Below are positions 1 to 8,560 of a stretch of DNA of 64,000 nucleotides, piece after piece. The DNA lies in NCBI GenBank assembly GCA_907163375.1, contig CAJQUW010007784.1, forward strand, positions 558,001 through 622,000, read 5' to 3'. Made by a program: the position numbers and the translations under genes. The notes beneath the pieces are model-generated. The model had not been told where the DNA came from. It saw nothing but the letters and a program-made list of their open reading frames with translations, and searched no databases. Origin of the DNA: Prostheceraeus crozeri. Lineage: Eukaryota; Platyhelminthes; Polycladida; Euryleptidae. Positions within the stretch are counted from its first letter, which is position 1, and each line of letters begins with the position of its first letter.

Positions 1-700
1 CATTCCATCGTTTTACTAACTCAATAAGTGATAAAGGTTGAACACCACGCTTTTTCAAAATGATGCGTTCTTCGCATTCTACAACATCTTCATCAAATAT
101 TTTAAATTTATAATGAAATTTGTTGATTCGATTTGAATAAACTTTTTTAACATTTGCAGTAGCAATTGACGTTAGATGTAGTCCATGACCAAAACCGAGA
201 TGTGGATAGAATTCATTATCCAACCTCAGTGTAAGACCTTTAGTAAAAGAATGAAAGCGAAGGAACTGTCTCCCACTCCAATGATAGATAGTAAACTCAT
301 AAACCTTCTTATCCTTATTCTTCATGATGGAAGTATTACCACTGTTGAACGCCTTAATAATTTTCTCATTCCCAAATGGACCATAATAATCTGATTTTAT
401 CTGAATCCATTCATAGTTCCACTTTCCATCTGACGTTAAATTGTATTGGAACTGGAATGCATTATTCATCGTTATTCCATCATGGGTGCGAGGAGTCAAT
501 ATCATTTCTTCCAAATTATTCACATTCTGAATATTGCTATCATAGCAAATACTAGAAACGCCAACCTCCCATTCACCTTCTAAATGTAGAGGGCGATTTA
601 ATTCTACTCGATAGTCTGATGGTTTATTTTTGGGAAATTTATTCATAGAAGCATTACTGGGCAAGTAGATTAGAAACGAGTCCTTATTTTCACTTTCCAT
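1..700 (-). CDS. Penton-like minor capsid protein, N-terminal 233 codons, runs off the window
   Basis: An uninterrupted reading frame starts at ATG 700-698 and is still open at base 1. The first residues contain the pattern that begins Polinton minor capsid (penton, single jelly-roll) proteins: a hydrophobic strand then LPSN, FPKNKPSDY, and a LEGEWEVGVSS block around residues 12-50. The same N-terminal pattern starts the neighbouring gene at 2132 and the gene at 28465 in element B. A penton-type protein would form the capsid vertices. It is the second penton-like gene in element A, directly downstream of the other. Because there is no terminal stop, the C-terminal half cannot be judged. Confidence 0.75.
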   Translation of the reverse strand, partial: MESENKDSFLIYLPSNASMNKFPKNKPSDYRVELNRPLHLEGEWEVGVSSICYDSNIQNVNNLEEMILTPRTHDGITMNNAFQFQYNLTSDGKWNYEWIQIKSDYYGPFGNEKIIKAFNSGNTSIMKNKDKKVYEFTIYHWSGRQFLRFHSFTKGLTLRLDNEFYPHLGFGHGLHLTSIATANVKKVYSNRINKFHYKFKIFDEDVVECEERIILKKRGVQPLSLIELVKRWN

Positions 701-739
701 ATTATTCACATGGGAAAAATATATTAGCATACTTTTGCA

Positions 740-2132
740 TTAACTCTTCATTCGGAAATGGAGTGTGATACTTGTCACAGCATCTTTATGAAAAGGAATC
801 AACGCACCAGCATCGTCATATCGTCATAAATTGCAATATCAATTTGTGGGATGTAGTTTCATTTCAGCTTTGTATAATGCACTTTCTTGAAAGTATGCTC
901 AGATAAAATACTGCAGCTTTTTGGCTGGTATGGTATCATTGCTAGCAATGGAGCTTCAACATCTCCCACACGTACATCTTCACCAATATTGGAATATATC
1001 TGAAAATAGTTAATACGACGCGATAGTGACATGTCTGCGCTAGCTTTGGTTACAGTACCACTTTTAAAGATATTTTGATCAAAACGCAAAATGTCCATTA
1101 GAGTTTTATCCATAATTAGTTCAATACCTTTTCCACTTATAGTGAGAGAAAAAACACCTTCTTTTTCAGAAAATGAAATTTGTTGGTCATTAATCACTTC
1201 ATTCAAATAATCTACAACCAATTTAACTGAAGTAATAATGCGAGGCATCAACACTCTTGTTTCATGTAAGACACCACCGAAAGGCTCTACACACTTTCTG
1301 TATAAAGATACGGCCCATTCTGTATCAAATTGATTTGACCTTTCACATGGTAAATGTTGCATATCAAATTTTCCATGAACAGCTGCTGAACGATGTCGTA
1401 AGAACTGATGAAAATCTTTTGAACAAACTAATACTAGATCTTCATCATTTAATTTACTTATTGCAATATGATTAGATGATTTGATATATGTCAATGTTGC
1501 CACTTGTTTACCATCAACTCGAAGGAGATAATTAAATTTCTTCAATAATGTTTCAGGAGTCATGTTTGTCTTTCTTGGCTTAATCACAATCTTCTTCACC
1601 AACGTCTTCTCATTTTTTGGAATAAGATCTACATAATAAGCTTCCTCTCGATATATTAACTGTTTATGACCACTTATGTGGTAATTAACGTTAAAATTAT
1701 CATAGCTTGTTAAGGCGCTAGCGAGGTAACCTAAATCATTTCTTAAACTTGGACTTAAACCAACAGTCCAATCTTTCTCAACTACATGATGTACATAATT
1801 ATGATCATCATTGTGCGGAGTAAATTGGACAATATGTTTACACGCTTTATTCAAGAAATCATATATAAACTTTTGACATGATAAGAGATCTGTGGAATGT
1901 ATACTCGGCAGCCCTTTTCACATTGGTAAGCAGCTGTGCGTCTCATATTAATAGTCATCACCTCATGATCAAAAGTATAGACACAGTTGCTATGAACAAG
2001 TTGAGTGACACCCACTTCCCAATTTCCATTTAGCTGTTGTGCATGATCAATGGGAGTAGAAAAGAGTGCGGCTCGATTACTAGCAAATCTATTTGCAGCC
2101 GCATTGCTAAGCAAAATATGATAAAACGACAT
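740..2132 (-). pseudogene. Penton-like minor capsid protein, broken
   Basis: The gene starts at ATG 2132 with the LLSN...LNGNWEVGVTQ N-terminal pattern of Polinton minor capsid proteins, and later shows the VGDVEAPLLAMIP block that matches VGDIEAPLLRTFP in element B. Three lesions are visible: a frameshift near 1855, a TGA at 859-861, and a frameshift caused by a perfect tandem duplication of an 8-base unit at 812-819 and 820-827. Past the last lesion the conserved tail (a DAGALIPF-type motif followed by a TLHFR-type end) is still readable to a TAA at 740-742. The start lies 36 bp from the divergent plus-strand gene at 2168, so the two share a very short promoter region. Confidence 0.75.
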
Positions 2133-2167
2133 TTTTATATTGCTGATCTGCAACTTTGCATAACATC

Positions 2168-2524
2168 ATGAAGACTTGGATTTTGGACTCTCTACAATAT
2201 ATCAGAGTTGATCGTGATGGAAACGTACATTTCAAAAATTCTCATGGTCATACATCAAGAGTTATTACATTAACATGGCGACAATTTGTCAACCTCAATG
2301 ATATCATGAGGGATTTGGAATATTTTGAAACATTAAGATTCATCTCCTTGGGTGATCAAGTTTGGCTTCAACATTACAGAAATGAAATTCAAATCTGCCT
2401 TTCTCATTCCGCAAACTGTTTCTCATTTCGCAAATACAATTGGGAGAAGTATAGAAGATACATACATCGCTCCATCATGACATTTATTCGTCGTGAGTTC
2501 ATCGCCCTACTATGCAAATCTTAA
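2168..2524 (+). CDS. Small protein of unknown function, possible PC4/Sub1-like fold (paralogue 1)
   Basis: A 118-residue protein from ATG 2168 (an in-frame TTG lies 12 bases upstream). It is a paralogue of the next gene: both share WxLDSLQ at the start, a DGNV.FK/DRNVYFK strand, then W/Y-R-x-F-x-x-L-x-x-IM-x-DL-x-YF, a G-x-x-(V/I)WL strand and a WEKY(R/K)-x-x-(I/V)HRSI helix near the C-terminus. The beta-strands followed by an amphipathic helix with a conserved Trp, occurring twice, recall the PC4/Sub1 transcription coactivator domain, but this is a guess from pattern, not a firm match. It is the first of three same-strand genes ending in a TBP homologue, which supports a role in transcription. 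Intact. Confidence 0.6.
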   Translation: MKTWILDSLQYIRVDRDGNVHFKNSHGHTSRVITLTWRQFVNLNDIMRDLEYFETLRFISLGDQVWLQHYRNEIQICLSHSANCFSFRKYNWEKYRRYIHRSIMTFIRREFIALLCKS

Positions 2525-2546
2525 TCAGACATGACTACCACGCACC

Positions 2547-2897
2547 ATGAGTTGGAAATTAGATTCCCTACAACGTATTGAAACGGATCATGATCGAAAC
2601 GTTTATTTCAAAGATTCAACTGGAAATGTGAGAAGAGAGTTTGCTTTATCTTATCGTCATTTTCAATCTCTACATCATATCATGAAGGACTTGAAATACT
2701 TCTATATGAAAAGACATTCACGTATTGGAAATCGCATCTGGTTGCGCGTCAACAAACGGCGAATTCAACTCTATCATTCCCAACTCCATACTAACTTCAC
2801 ATTTCATCAAGGTAGTTGGGAAAAGTATAAAAGGAAGGTACATCGCTCAATTTACTCATTTTTTCATCATGAAGCGCCATCGCTACACCATCGTTAA
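2547..2897 (+). CDS. Small protein of unknown function, possible PC4/Sub1-like fold (paralogue 2)
   Basis: A 116-residue intact protein beginning 22 bases after the stop of its paralogue. It has the same layout: WKLDSLQRIE, DRNVYFKDSTGN, HHIMKDLKYF, GNRIWLRV and SWEKYKRKVHRSIYSFF. It is rich in Arg, Lys and His (basic), consistent with nucleic-acid binding. Its last 29 bases overlap the start of the TBP-like gene in another frame. Element B carries one degraded copy of this family in the same place relative to its own TBP-like gene, so the association is conserved. No function can be assigned with certainty; the PC4-like interpretation is inference. Confidence 0.6.
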   Translation: MSWKLDSLQRIETDHDRNVYFKDSTGNVRREFALSYRHFQSLHHIMKDLKYFYMKRHSRIGNRIWLRVNKRRIQLYHSQLHTNFTFHQGSWEKYKRKVHRSIYSFFHHEAPSLHHR

Positions 2898-3414
2898 CAT
2901 TCTCCGTCGCTTCAGACTCTACACCAAAATCGATCTCACAACATTACACCAACACCTTCCAAACAGCAAGTATTACCCAGGCCGACCTCAAATGTTAGTG
3001 GTGAAGATGAACAATTCACGGAATCTTCAACTCTTCCCAAATGGGACTGTACAGATTCTCGGCGCCCTTTCTCATTCATCGGCGCAGTCAATGCGCTTAG
3101 AGCTACAGAGACTACTACGTCGGATATGGAAGAGGGAGAGGTGTGTGATGTCGAATCTGACTGTGGACAATATGGTGATCTCTACTCAATTGAGTGAAAG
3201 TGTATCATTTTTGAAGATTCGTACCAGCAGTTACAATTTGTGTTATGAACCCGAACTTTTTCCTGCATCTCTCATTAGTTGTTGGTTACCTGTGCATGTT
3301 GCAATCTTTCATAATAGTAAAGTGATCATTACTGGACTAAAATCTCATGTACAAGCAAATGTGATCCTAGACTATCTCATCGAGTATGTACGTAGCCAGC
3401 GGATTGTAAAATAA
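2869..3414 (+). CDS. TATA-box-binding protein (TBP) homologue encoded by a Polinton-like element
   Basis: A 181-residue protein from ATG 2869, the length of one TBP core. Two direct repeats are visible. Repeat 1 (about residues 7-87) has TIVN, KIDLTTL, YYPGRPQMLVV and LFPNGTVQILGA, in the order of the TBP repeat. Repeat 2 (about residues 97-178) has LTVDNMV, YEPELFP (identical to the eukaryotic TBP motif) and AIFHNSKVIITGLKS. Of the four DNA-intercalating phenylalanines of TBP, three are kept (F56, F131, F147); the fourth position is P40. TBP bends TATA-box DNA to start transcription. The gene overlaps the preceding gene by 29 bases and is uninterrupted. A host origin by capture is likely, but it is far more divergent than any cellular TBP I know. 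Confidence 0.85.
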   Translation: MKRHRYTIVNILRRFRLYTKIDLTTLHQHLPNSKYYPGRPQMLVVKMNNSRNLQLFPNGTVQILGALSHSSAQSMRLELQRLLRRIWKRERCVMSNLTVDNMVISTQLSESVSFLKIRTSSYNLCYEPELFPASLISCWLPVHVAIFHNSKVIITGLKSHVQANVILDYLIEYVRSQRIVK

Positions 3415-3440
3415 AAAACAATTTTTCCAACATGATGTTT

Positions 3441-3902
3441 TTATTTCAAATCATGATAGAACTTACAAATCATTTTTTCATTAGAGGATGGATTACATGA
3501 AAAGTTTTGAATAACAGATACAAATCGAGATACATGTAAACGTTTTAAGATGAAGTACAGTACAAAAGCACCACACGCTGATGAAAGTGGATGTTGTAGT
3601 ATGCGTTCATTTCGCTGATATTGACGCGTATGTTTTCTCAACTACTGCTGTGTTGGTATATTTGGAGGATGAGCAAGAGAGTCAAATAGTTCACCACGTC
3701 GGTCTTCTCCAATAAAGATCGCTTTCCAATGCTCACCGCCTAAATTCTGCGAATGAGTGTTTAGCACAATAAAGATGGGATAGTGATTTATTGCAGGTGG
3801 TAAGGTATCGAGCGAATAGACATTATCGAAAGCTTTCAACGTCGCTTCGTCTGCATTACGCTGTACTTTAGTTTTAATATCGTCAGCAGTCTACCAACTC
3901 AT
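3441..3902 (-). pseudogene. Adenovirus-type cysteine protease, broken by two stops
   Basis: The frame begins at ATG 3902, sharing one base with the capsid gene's stop (TAATG overlap). It has the maturation protease hallmarks: a catalytic-His block GGEHWKAIFI, an LFDSL block with the acidic residue, and the nucleophile block SSACGAFVLYFI. It would be 153 residues, against 154 in element B. An in-frame TAG sits at codon 4 and another at 3642-3644, between the LFDSL and Cys blocks. In Polintons this protease is expected to process capsid and core precursors. The rest of the frame is open, so the damage looks recent. Confidence 0.8.
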
Positions 3903-5185
3903 TAACGATTATACTGAAGAATCACGTCACGATACTTTGTAATTTCAATATTTGAATCGAAGACTGCATAAATTAATACATTGATCGTCTCAGGTAGTGT
4001 TCTTTTGAACGTCAAATCCAAACGAATATTATGAGGCACGTTCGCTTGACGATAGGGTGTACTAATATCGCTGTCAGCAGTCAAATCAAATGCATAAATA
4101 GTATATCCACTCTTAAACTCTTTCATAGTCAGTCCGTTGGTGTCATCCGTATTGTAAAAGCCAAAGACATCCATAAAATCAACATACGTGTAACTCCGCA
4201 TAAATTGATCCGAAGCAAAATCTGGTTTGTAGGTTGGACTAGGACGACTCACTCCATTTACACGTAAAGCAATTTCACTTAACTGATTGTGTTTAAAATG
4301 GAAAGGATTCTTCTTTATATTACCATTAAATGCATCATTTTCAACCATTGCCACCATGAGGAGCTTCGGTGCTTCCGATGGAAAGAGGCCATCTTTCATG
4401 AAACTCTTTTGATCTTTAGGAATTGTAAAGGTGAGAAGCTTTGTATGCCGAATGGGGTAAATGGCATTTTGGCGGTTAAGACCTTCAGCATGCCCTCTAA
4501 TTACACTTGGATTCGGTACTACTCGACGAATGTAAAGTGCAATATCTTCCACATGAATTCTAAAATTGTCAACTTTAGCAAATGCATTCAGCGCAAATTC
4601 AGGCTTATTCAATGTCAGCTTGAGTCGCATGCTGGTATTACAGAGTAAAAACGTTGACTGTCTAAAGAAGTCTAAATTCAGCGGACCATATAGCGGACAT
4701 ACTTTACTATCTTTAATCATAGCAGATCGCTTTACAAAGCCACTGTTTGTTTCAGCATCAAATTTTCCTGCTTCATCTCTGTAACATCCCATGGCTTCCA
4801 TATGACTTTTTTGTGCTGCTGGATGAAACTGTGATACATGATTGAAATATGATTTATAGGGATAATCGCTTTGACCACCTTCCACCTGCTGCTCTCCAAT
4901 CGTTAGAGAAACATCGCGAAGTAATGTAGTCAATGGTAAATTGTTCAGTCCAACTTTATGTGTATCGTCAATAGCAGTTCCATCTGCTTGCTGAATTCTA
5001 AACCTCAAATCAACCATCGCATAACTCAAATCTATGTAGTCATCACTACCACCAGGAATAACAAATTCAATGGGGCCAGCATTCTCAGCTGTTCGAGGAT
5101 GATAATCTACAATACTTGAACTAAGAATATCTGTCTGTATGCCTTGTTGATCAAACAAACAAAACCCGGAAGTTTTACACTCCAT
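3902..5185 (-). CDS. Major capsid protein, Polinton/adintovirus type (F54H12.2-like family)
   Basis: An intact 427-residue protein. It has the family's features: an acidic FCLFDQQ N-terminus, IVDYHPRT, the GPIEFVIPGGSDDYIDLS block, RDVSLTIGEQQVEGG, YPYKSYF, DFFRQS, and a C-terminal GFYNTDDTNGLTM...FDLTADSD section. In invertebrate genomes this family is annotated F54H12.2-like and is taken as the double-jelly-roll (hexon-like) capsid protein of Polintons; assignment as major rather than minor capsid is from family knowledge. Element B carries a homologue of exactly the same length (427 codons) with three stops. The gene sits between the pX-like gene (2 bases upstream) and the protease (1-base overlap), the usual virion cluster. 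Intact length suggests recent activity. Confidence 0.8.
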   Translation of the reverse strand: MECKTSGFCLFDQQGIQTDILSSSIVDYHPRTAENAGPIEFVIPGGSDDYIDLSYAMVDLRFRIQQADGTAIDDTHKVGLNNLPLTTLLRDVSLTIGEQQVEGGQSDYPYKSYFNHVSQFHPAAQKSHMEAMGCYRDEAGKFDAETNSGFVKRSAMIKDSKVCPLYGPLNLDFFRQSTFLLCNTSMRLKLTLNKPEFALNAFAKVDNFRIHVEDIALYIRRVVPNPSVIRGHAEGLNRQNAIYPIRHTKLLTFTIPKDQKSFMKDGLFPSEAPKLLMVAMVENDAFNGNIKKNPFHFKHNQLSEIALRVNGVSRPSPTYKPDFASDQFMRSYTYVDFMDVFGFYNTDDTNGLTMKEFKSGYTIYAFDLTADSDISTPYRQANVPHNIRLDLTFKRTLPETINVLIYAVFDSNIEITKYRDVILQYNR

Positions 5186-5187
5186 GA

Positions 5188-5643
5188 TTAGAAGTTATGG
5201 CAGCGTCGTCGTTTAGCGCCTGATGAATGATTAGAGCCTCTACGACGTTTGCGTGAATGCCTTTTGACTGAAGATCGCACCTTACCAGCTCCGCGATGTT
5301 TCCTCCTTCCTTTATTCATTCGTTTAGGCGATTTCTTTCCTTGAGTAACACCAGCAAAGGTCTGCTTCAATGTTTTTAAACCGCGTTCCTTCCCACGATT
5401 CAACAAACTGCTCTTAAAACTTCTACCTCTGGAAAGATCACTAGCAACATCACCAGCAAAGTCAACGGCATTACTTAAAACATTTCGTTTTAAAGATCTT
5501 CCGACATTGGATATGAGAGGTGCTACAACAGATTTCAGTGCACCAAGTATGCTACCTCCACGTTGGCGGCGAGCGCCGCTGTAAATTTGTCCTCCACTAC
5601 TTACATAGGAGGGTCGTGAATAAAATGAGGCAGTTGGATTCAT
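5188..5643 (-). CDS. pX/mu-like basic core protein
   Basis: An intact 151-residue, strongly basic protein. The N-terminal third has YSRPSYVSSGGQIYSG followed by RRQRGGSILGALKSVVAPL, an amphipathic and glycine-containing stretch like the adenovirus pX/mu and pVI-type precursors. The last 50 residues are almost all Arg, Lys, Ser and His (KRRRGSN, AKRRRC), as expected for condensing packaged DNA. A homologue of the same layout is at 26362-26844 in element B. Position just upstream of the capsid gene agrees with the virion gene cluster. It could be a target of the neighbouring protease; no cleavage site is claimed. Confidence 0.75.
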   Translation of the reverse strand: MNPTASFYSRPSYVSSGGQIYSGARRQRGGSILGALKSVVAPLISNVGRSLKRNVLSNAVDFAGDVASDLSRGRSFKSSLLNRGKERGLKTLKQTFAGVTQGKKSPKRMNKGRRKHRGAGKVRSSVKRHSRKRRRGSNHSSGAKRRRCHNF

Positions 5644-5684
5644 AGCTCAAACCCTAAACATTGTTAGTTACAACTTTGCATGAA

Positions 5685-6951
5685 TCACTGTCGATCACTT
5701 AGATGAAAGATGTCGGCACGACGCATCCAAGAGTTCATACTTGAAGGATAACCAGTCCATTTAACAAGACACCATTCTTCACCTTGCCGTTTTTTACACC
5801 GAATGATTTTCTCTACCAAATATGTTTCACTTTCAGTGACTACCTCAATCTCATCGCGGTAAAAGCTACCCTCAATTTCTTCATTATCGTAATCTTTCAA
5901 CTTGTAGGTGGTCGGAGAGTCTTTTTGATCAATCCTTGATACTGTAAATACCTCCTCTGTCCAATTCGGAAGGTACCCTTTGGCAAAAACACTTTTCACT
6001 TTTGAGATACGAACTTTATCACCAATTTTCACATCACTTTTCACATGAGTGCGTTTACGTTGGAATGATTCGCGCACTTTATCTACATTGTCAGCAGTTA
6101 CATCTACTGGTCTGAGTCCAATAGAACGATGGATAGAGTGATTGTAGGCATGGAGTGTATCTTGTAGAACCTTTGTCCAATTTTGTGTCAAGTTCGCAGT
6201 AAAATGTCGCCACAAGCGATTTTTTAATGTGCGATTAAAACGTTCAACGAGTGTAGCTTTATAGGCACTCTTTACACTAAACAACTCAATGTCATGCCTC
6301 TCAAATAATCTTCTCACATGCTGATTTTAAAACTCTTTTCCTTGATCACTCTGAATTCTTTTTGGAATGCGACCTTCTCGAAAAATTGTTTGGAATGCTT
6401 TTGCTACTCCTTTCCTTTCTTTAGTTTTTAAAGGTTGGGCCCACGCATAACGCGAGAAAATATCAATGACGGTTAAAATAAAATTATTGCCCGAGTTATG
6501 TTTTGAAATGGAGGCAACATCACACAAATCTGCTTGCCACTGTTCATCGATGTCATGAACAATATAATGGCGGGTGCGGTACTTCTTTTTCGCTTGTTTG
6601 TGGAGTGTATAGGTAGCCTGACCCTTTAACCATCGTTTCACTTGTGATTGTGGAAGACCACTCGCTTTTGATTATTTCTTGATCGATGCAAATCCTGCCG
6701 GATGTTTTACATCATAATAGATTGACTTCAAACGTTCAGTCGATGACGACTGACTCTTTTTCCACCTTCTCATCTTTTTGCTTTCTTGCCTTTCTACATT
6801 TACAACAACTGCAGCATTTAGCTTTAGCGGTTTTGCGATCCTGTTCACATTGCTTAGGAGTTTCATTGTGAGAGCTGGCGCAGCAAGTGCAAGTGACAAC
6901 GACACTCACCTCTGGCGGCTCATTACATGGCAAGCAACACATCTGCTTCAT
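5685..6951 (-). pseudogene. Retroviral-type integrase with zinc-binding region and chromodomain, broken
   Basis: An rve-family integrase. From N to C: a Cys-rich leader (CCLPC, CTCC, CCSCCKC), the KHPAGFAS and VKRWLKGQATYTLHK region, the first catalytic Asp in QWQADLCDV, the second in SDQGKEF, the catalytic Glu in LVERFNR, and a C-terminal chromodomain (VEKIIRCKK...VKWTGYPSSMNSW). Three lesions: a frameshift near 6740-6790 after the Cys-rich leader, a TAA at 6672-6674, and a TAA at 6327-6329 between the second Asp and the Glu. The last removes the catalytic Glu, so this copy is dead. The chromodomain would direct insertion to histone-marked chromatin. Confidence 0.85.
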
Positions 6952-6952
6952 A

Positions 6953-7645
6953 TTAATAGTCTGAGAACATGTATTTCTTGGGAGGAGCAGTTTTACGTTT
7001 TCCTTTTACTAGTTTTAGTGGTGGTGTAGATCTACGTCGAGTTCTTCCTCTTGTTTGCTTAGTGAGTGTGGGAAGGGATGTAGCAGGTGACGTCTTAAAC
7101 CAATTTGTTGGCATTTTCATCGTCTGAAGCATTGGAGTAGTAGCCACTGTTGAATCAAGTTCTTTCAATGTCTCATTATTCAAAGCAAATTTTGGTACAT
7201 TATGCTTTTTCAATAGTTTAAGAAAGTATGAACAACCAGGTGGAACATAGCCCTGACGGCGCTTTCTACGTGTCGCATACTGAATCAAGTCTTCATAACG
7301 TGAAGCATCAATCACTTTATTTTCATCTGTAATGATTTCTCCTCTATCATTTACATTGAGATGGGGTTCAATACTATTGAAAAGAGATATGGCATGTGCG
7401 CGAGATGCTAAAGGTGTAGCAGTCGATATAGAGTCACGCATCTTATTCTTCAAGCTTTTCAATTGCTCAACAGTTTCCGATTGTAATAATACAGCACGAT
7501 GTGGATCTTTGATGTGAACATTTTGCTGATAATCTATTTCTTTCCTATACATTTGATTTGCAAGAGGTTGCTTTACTTGCTGCATGGCAGTCAATTGTAC
7601 ATATTCATCCTGAGGTATAACAATCATGCGAGAATAAGAACTCAT
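6953..7645 (-). CDS. Conserved Polinton-type protein of unknown function
   Basis: An intact 230-residue protein starting MSSYSRMIVIPQDEYVQL. The same start (MSYSKMVVIPQEEYVQL) and a shared NDRGEIITDE / NERGEIIDE block occur in the element B homologue at 29760-30412. The middle contains YEDLIQYATRRKRR and the C-terminal 60 residues are basic (TRGRTRRRST, KGKRKTAPPKK). It is placed between integrase and ATPase in both elements. Its ATG overlaps the ATPase stop by 4 bases (ATGA). Possible structural or DNA-associated role; no known domain was recognised. Confidence 0.65.
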   Translation of the reverse strand: MSSYSRMIVIPQDEYVQLTAMQQVKQPLANQMYRKEIDYQQNVHIKDPHRAVLLQSETVEQLKSLKNKMRDSISTATPLASRAHAISLFNSIEPHLNVNDRGEIITDENKVIDASRYEDLIQYATRRKRRQGYVPPGCSYFLKLLKKHNVPKFALNNETLKELDSTVATTPMLQTMKMPTNWFKTSPATSLPTLTKQTRGRTRRRSTPPLKLVKGKRKTAPPKKYMFSDY

Positions 7646-7935
7646 AGTTTGTAGATAATCATGGGAGTTTTCAAAATATCACTTCGAAATCTAAATTCTT
7701 CCGGACACTCTTGCGTAAAGTCAATGAATAAGTAACCGTGTGGTTTTTCAGTAGCTGCTTGAAAAATTTCAATTAAGGCTTTTGATCCTCTGGGTGCAAC
7801 TTGTCGCGCTAAAATTTCAAATTGACTTTTATCTCGCGGATTCTTGAAAATAGCATAATAGTGTGTATTCAGGTTTCGTGTACGAGCTTCTTTTCCATCA
7901 GGAAACAAATTTTGTGTGATATAGATGATAAAGCA
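7642..7935 (-). pseudogene. Packaging ATPase (FtsK/HerA type), C-terminal remnant
   Basis: About 95 codons match the last part of the intact ATPase at 30452-31087: TQN-F-DGKEARTRNLNTHY, IFKNPRDKSQ, then KPHGYLFIDFTQECPEEFRFRSDI. The N-terminal half with the Walker A and Walker B motifs is missing. Upstream of 7935 the sequence turns into an AT-rich repetitive stretch (repeated ATGATGTGCTTATA at 7940-8000) and then into unrelated genes. The break is therefore a deletion or replacement rather than a point lesion. Without the ATPase this copy could not package DNA by itself. Confidence 0.8.
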
Positions 7936-7980
7936 CCTTTTATGATGTGCTTATATGATGTTATATGTGCTTATATATGC

Positions 7981-8307
7981 TTATATGTGTTTGCTTATGA
8001 TGTGCAAAATATCATCAATGATTAGATTGGGAAATACTTTCCTCTCCTTACCAGGATTATTACGAAAGATGCGTATAACATTGAAAGCAGCTAACCATCG
8101 TTTAAAGTCAATAAGAAGAGCAGTCTCACAAGAAAAGCCATAGTCTTGCAAATATTTCAGATTAAGTCCATGAATGTGTTTTCTCGCCCATTGATCAACA
8201 TTGGGATTGCAGTTGGCATGTTGATGATAGACACTGACAATCTGATATTTCCAATTGTTCATAGCAATAGCACTGAGCTACTGTACAGGTTCACCCTCAC
8301 AATCCAT
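7981..8307 (-). pseudogene. Unknown protein, one in-frame stop
   Basis: An open frame of 93 codons (from ATG 8262), extended upstream in the same frame to ATG 8307 across one TAG. Features: HQHANCNPNVDQW, YLQDYGFSCETALLIDF, and FNVIRIFRNNPGKE. I do not recognise the family. It occupies the place where the N-terminal half of the packaging ATPase would be expected, next to a small RING-like frame. It might be an accessory virus gene or inserted host sequence. Confidence 0.35.
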
Positions 8308-8359
8308 AAAAATGATGATAGAAGCCTAAAACGGAAATTTACACATCTAAGGAAACGTT

Positions 8360-8560
8360 CTATAACATATTACAAAATGAAGAATTACATCGATGCTTTT
8401 CACGACAAAATACGCAAATGATATGATGGCAACGAAGAAGTAAAATGTATCTAATAAGACCACGTCTACGACACTCAAAGCACATAAGCGAATTGTCATA
8501 GGGTAGAGTTAGGAAAGGACTAGTAATTCTCTTTCTTTGATTTGCGTTTTGATGCAGCAT
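8360..8560 (-). CDS. Small RING-like Cys/His protein
   Basis: A short frame, likely start ATG 8560 (or 8485), overlapping the end of the upstream gene. Metal-ligand spacing is RING-like: MCFECRRRG, then LRCHHIICVFC, then HRCNSSFC at the C-terminus. RING fingers act as ubiquitin ligases or protein-interaction modules, and small viral RING proteins often counter host defences. There is no match in the same place in element B, though element B has a different Cys/His protein at 14221-14511. Short and unconfirmed. Confidence 0.4.
   Translation of the reverse strand: MLHQNANQRKRITSPFLTLPYDNSLMCFECRRRGLIRYILLLRCHHIICVFCREKHRCNSSFCNML

Noticed and set aside
4289-4784. Plus-strand frames over the capsid gene
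   Set aside because: Antisense shadows of an intact conserved gene.
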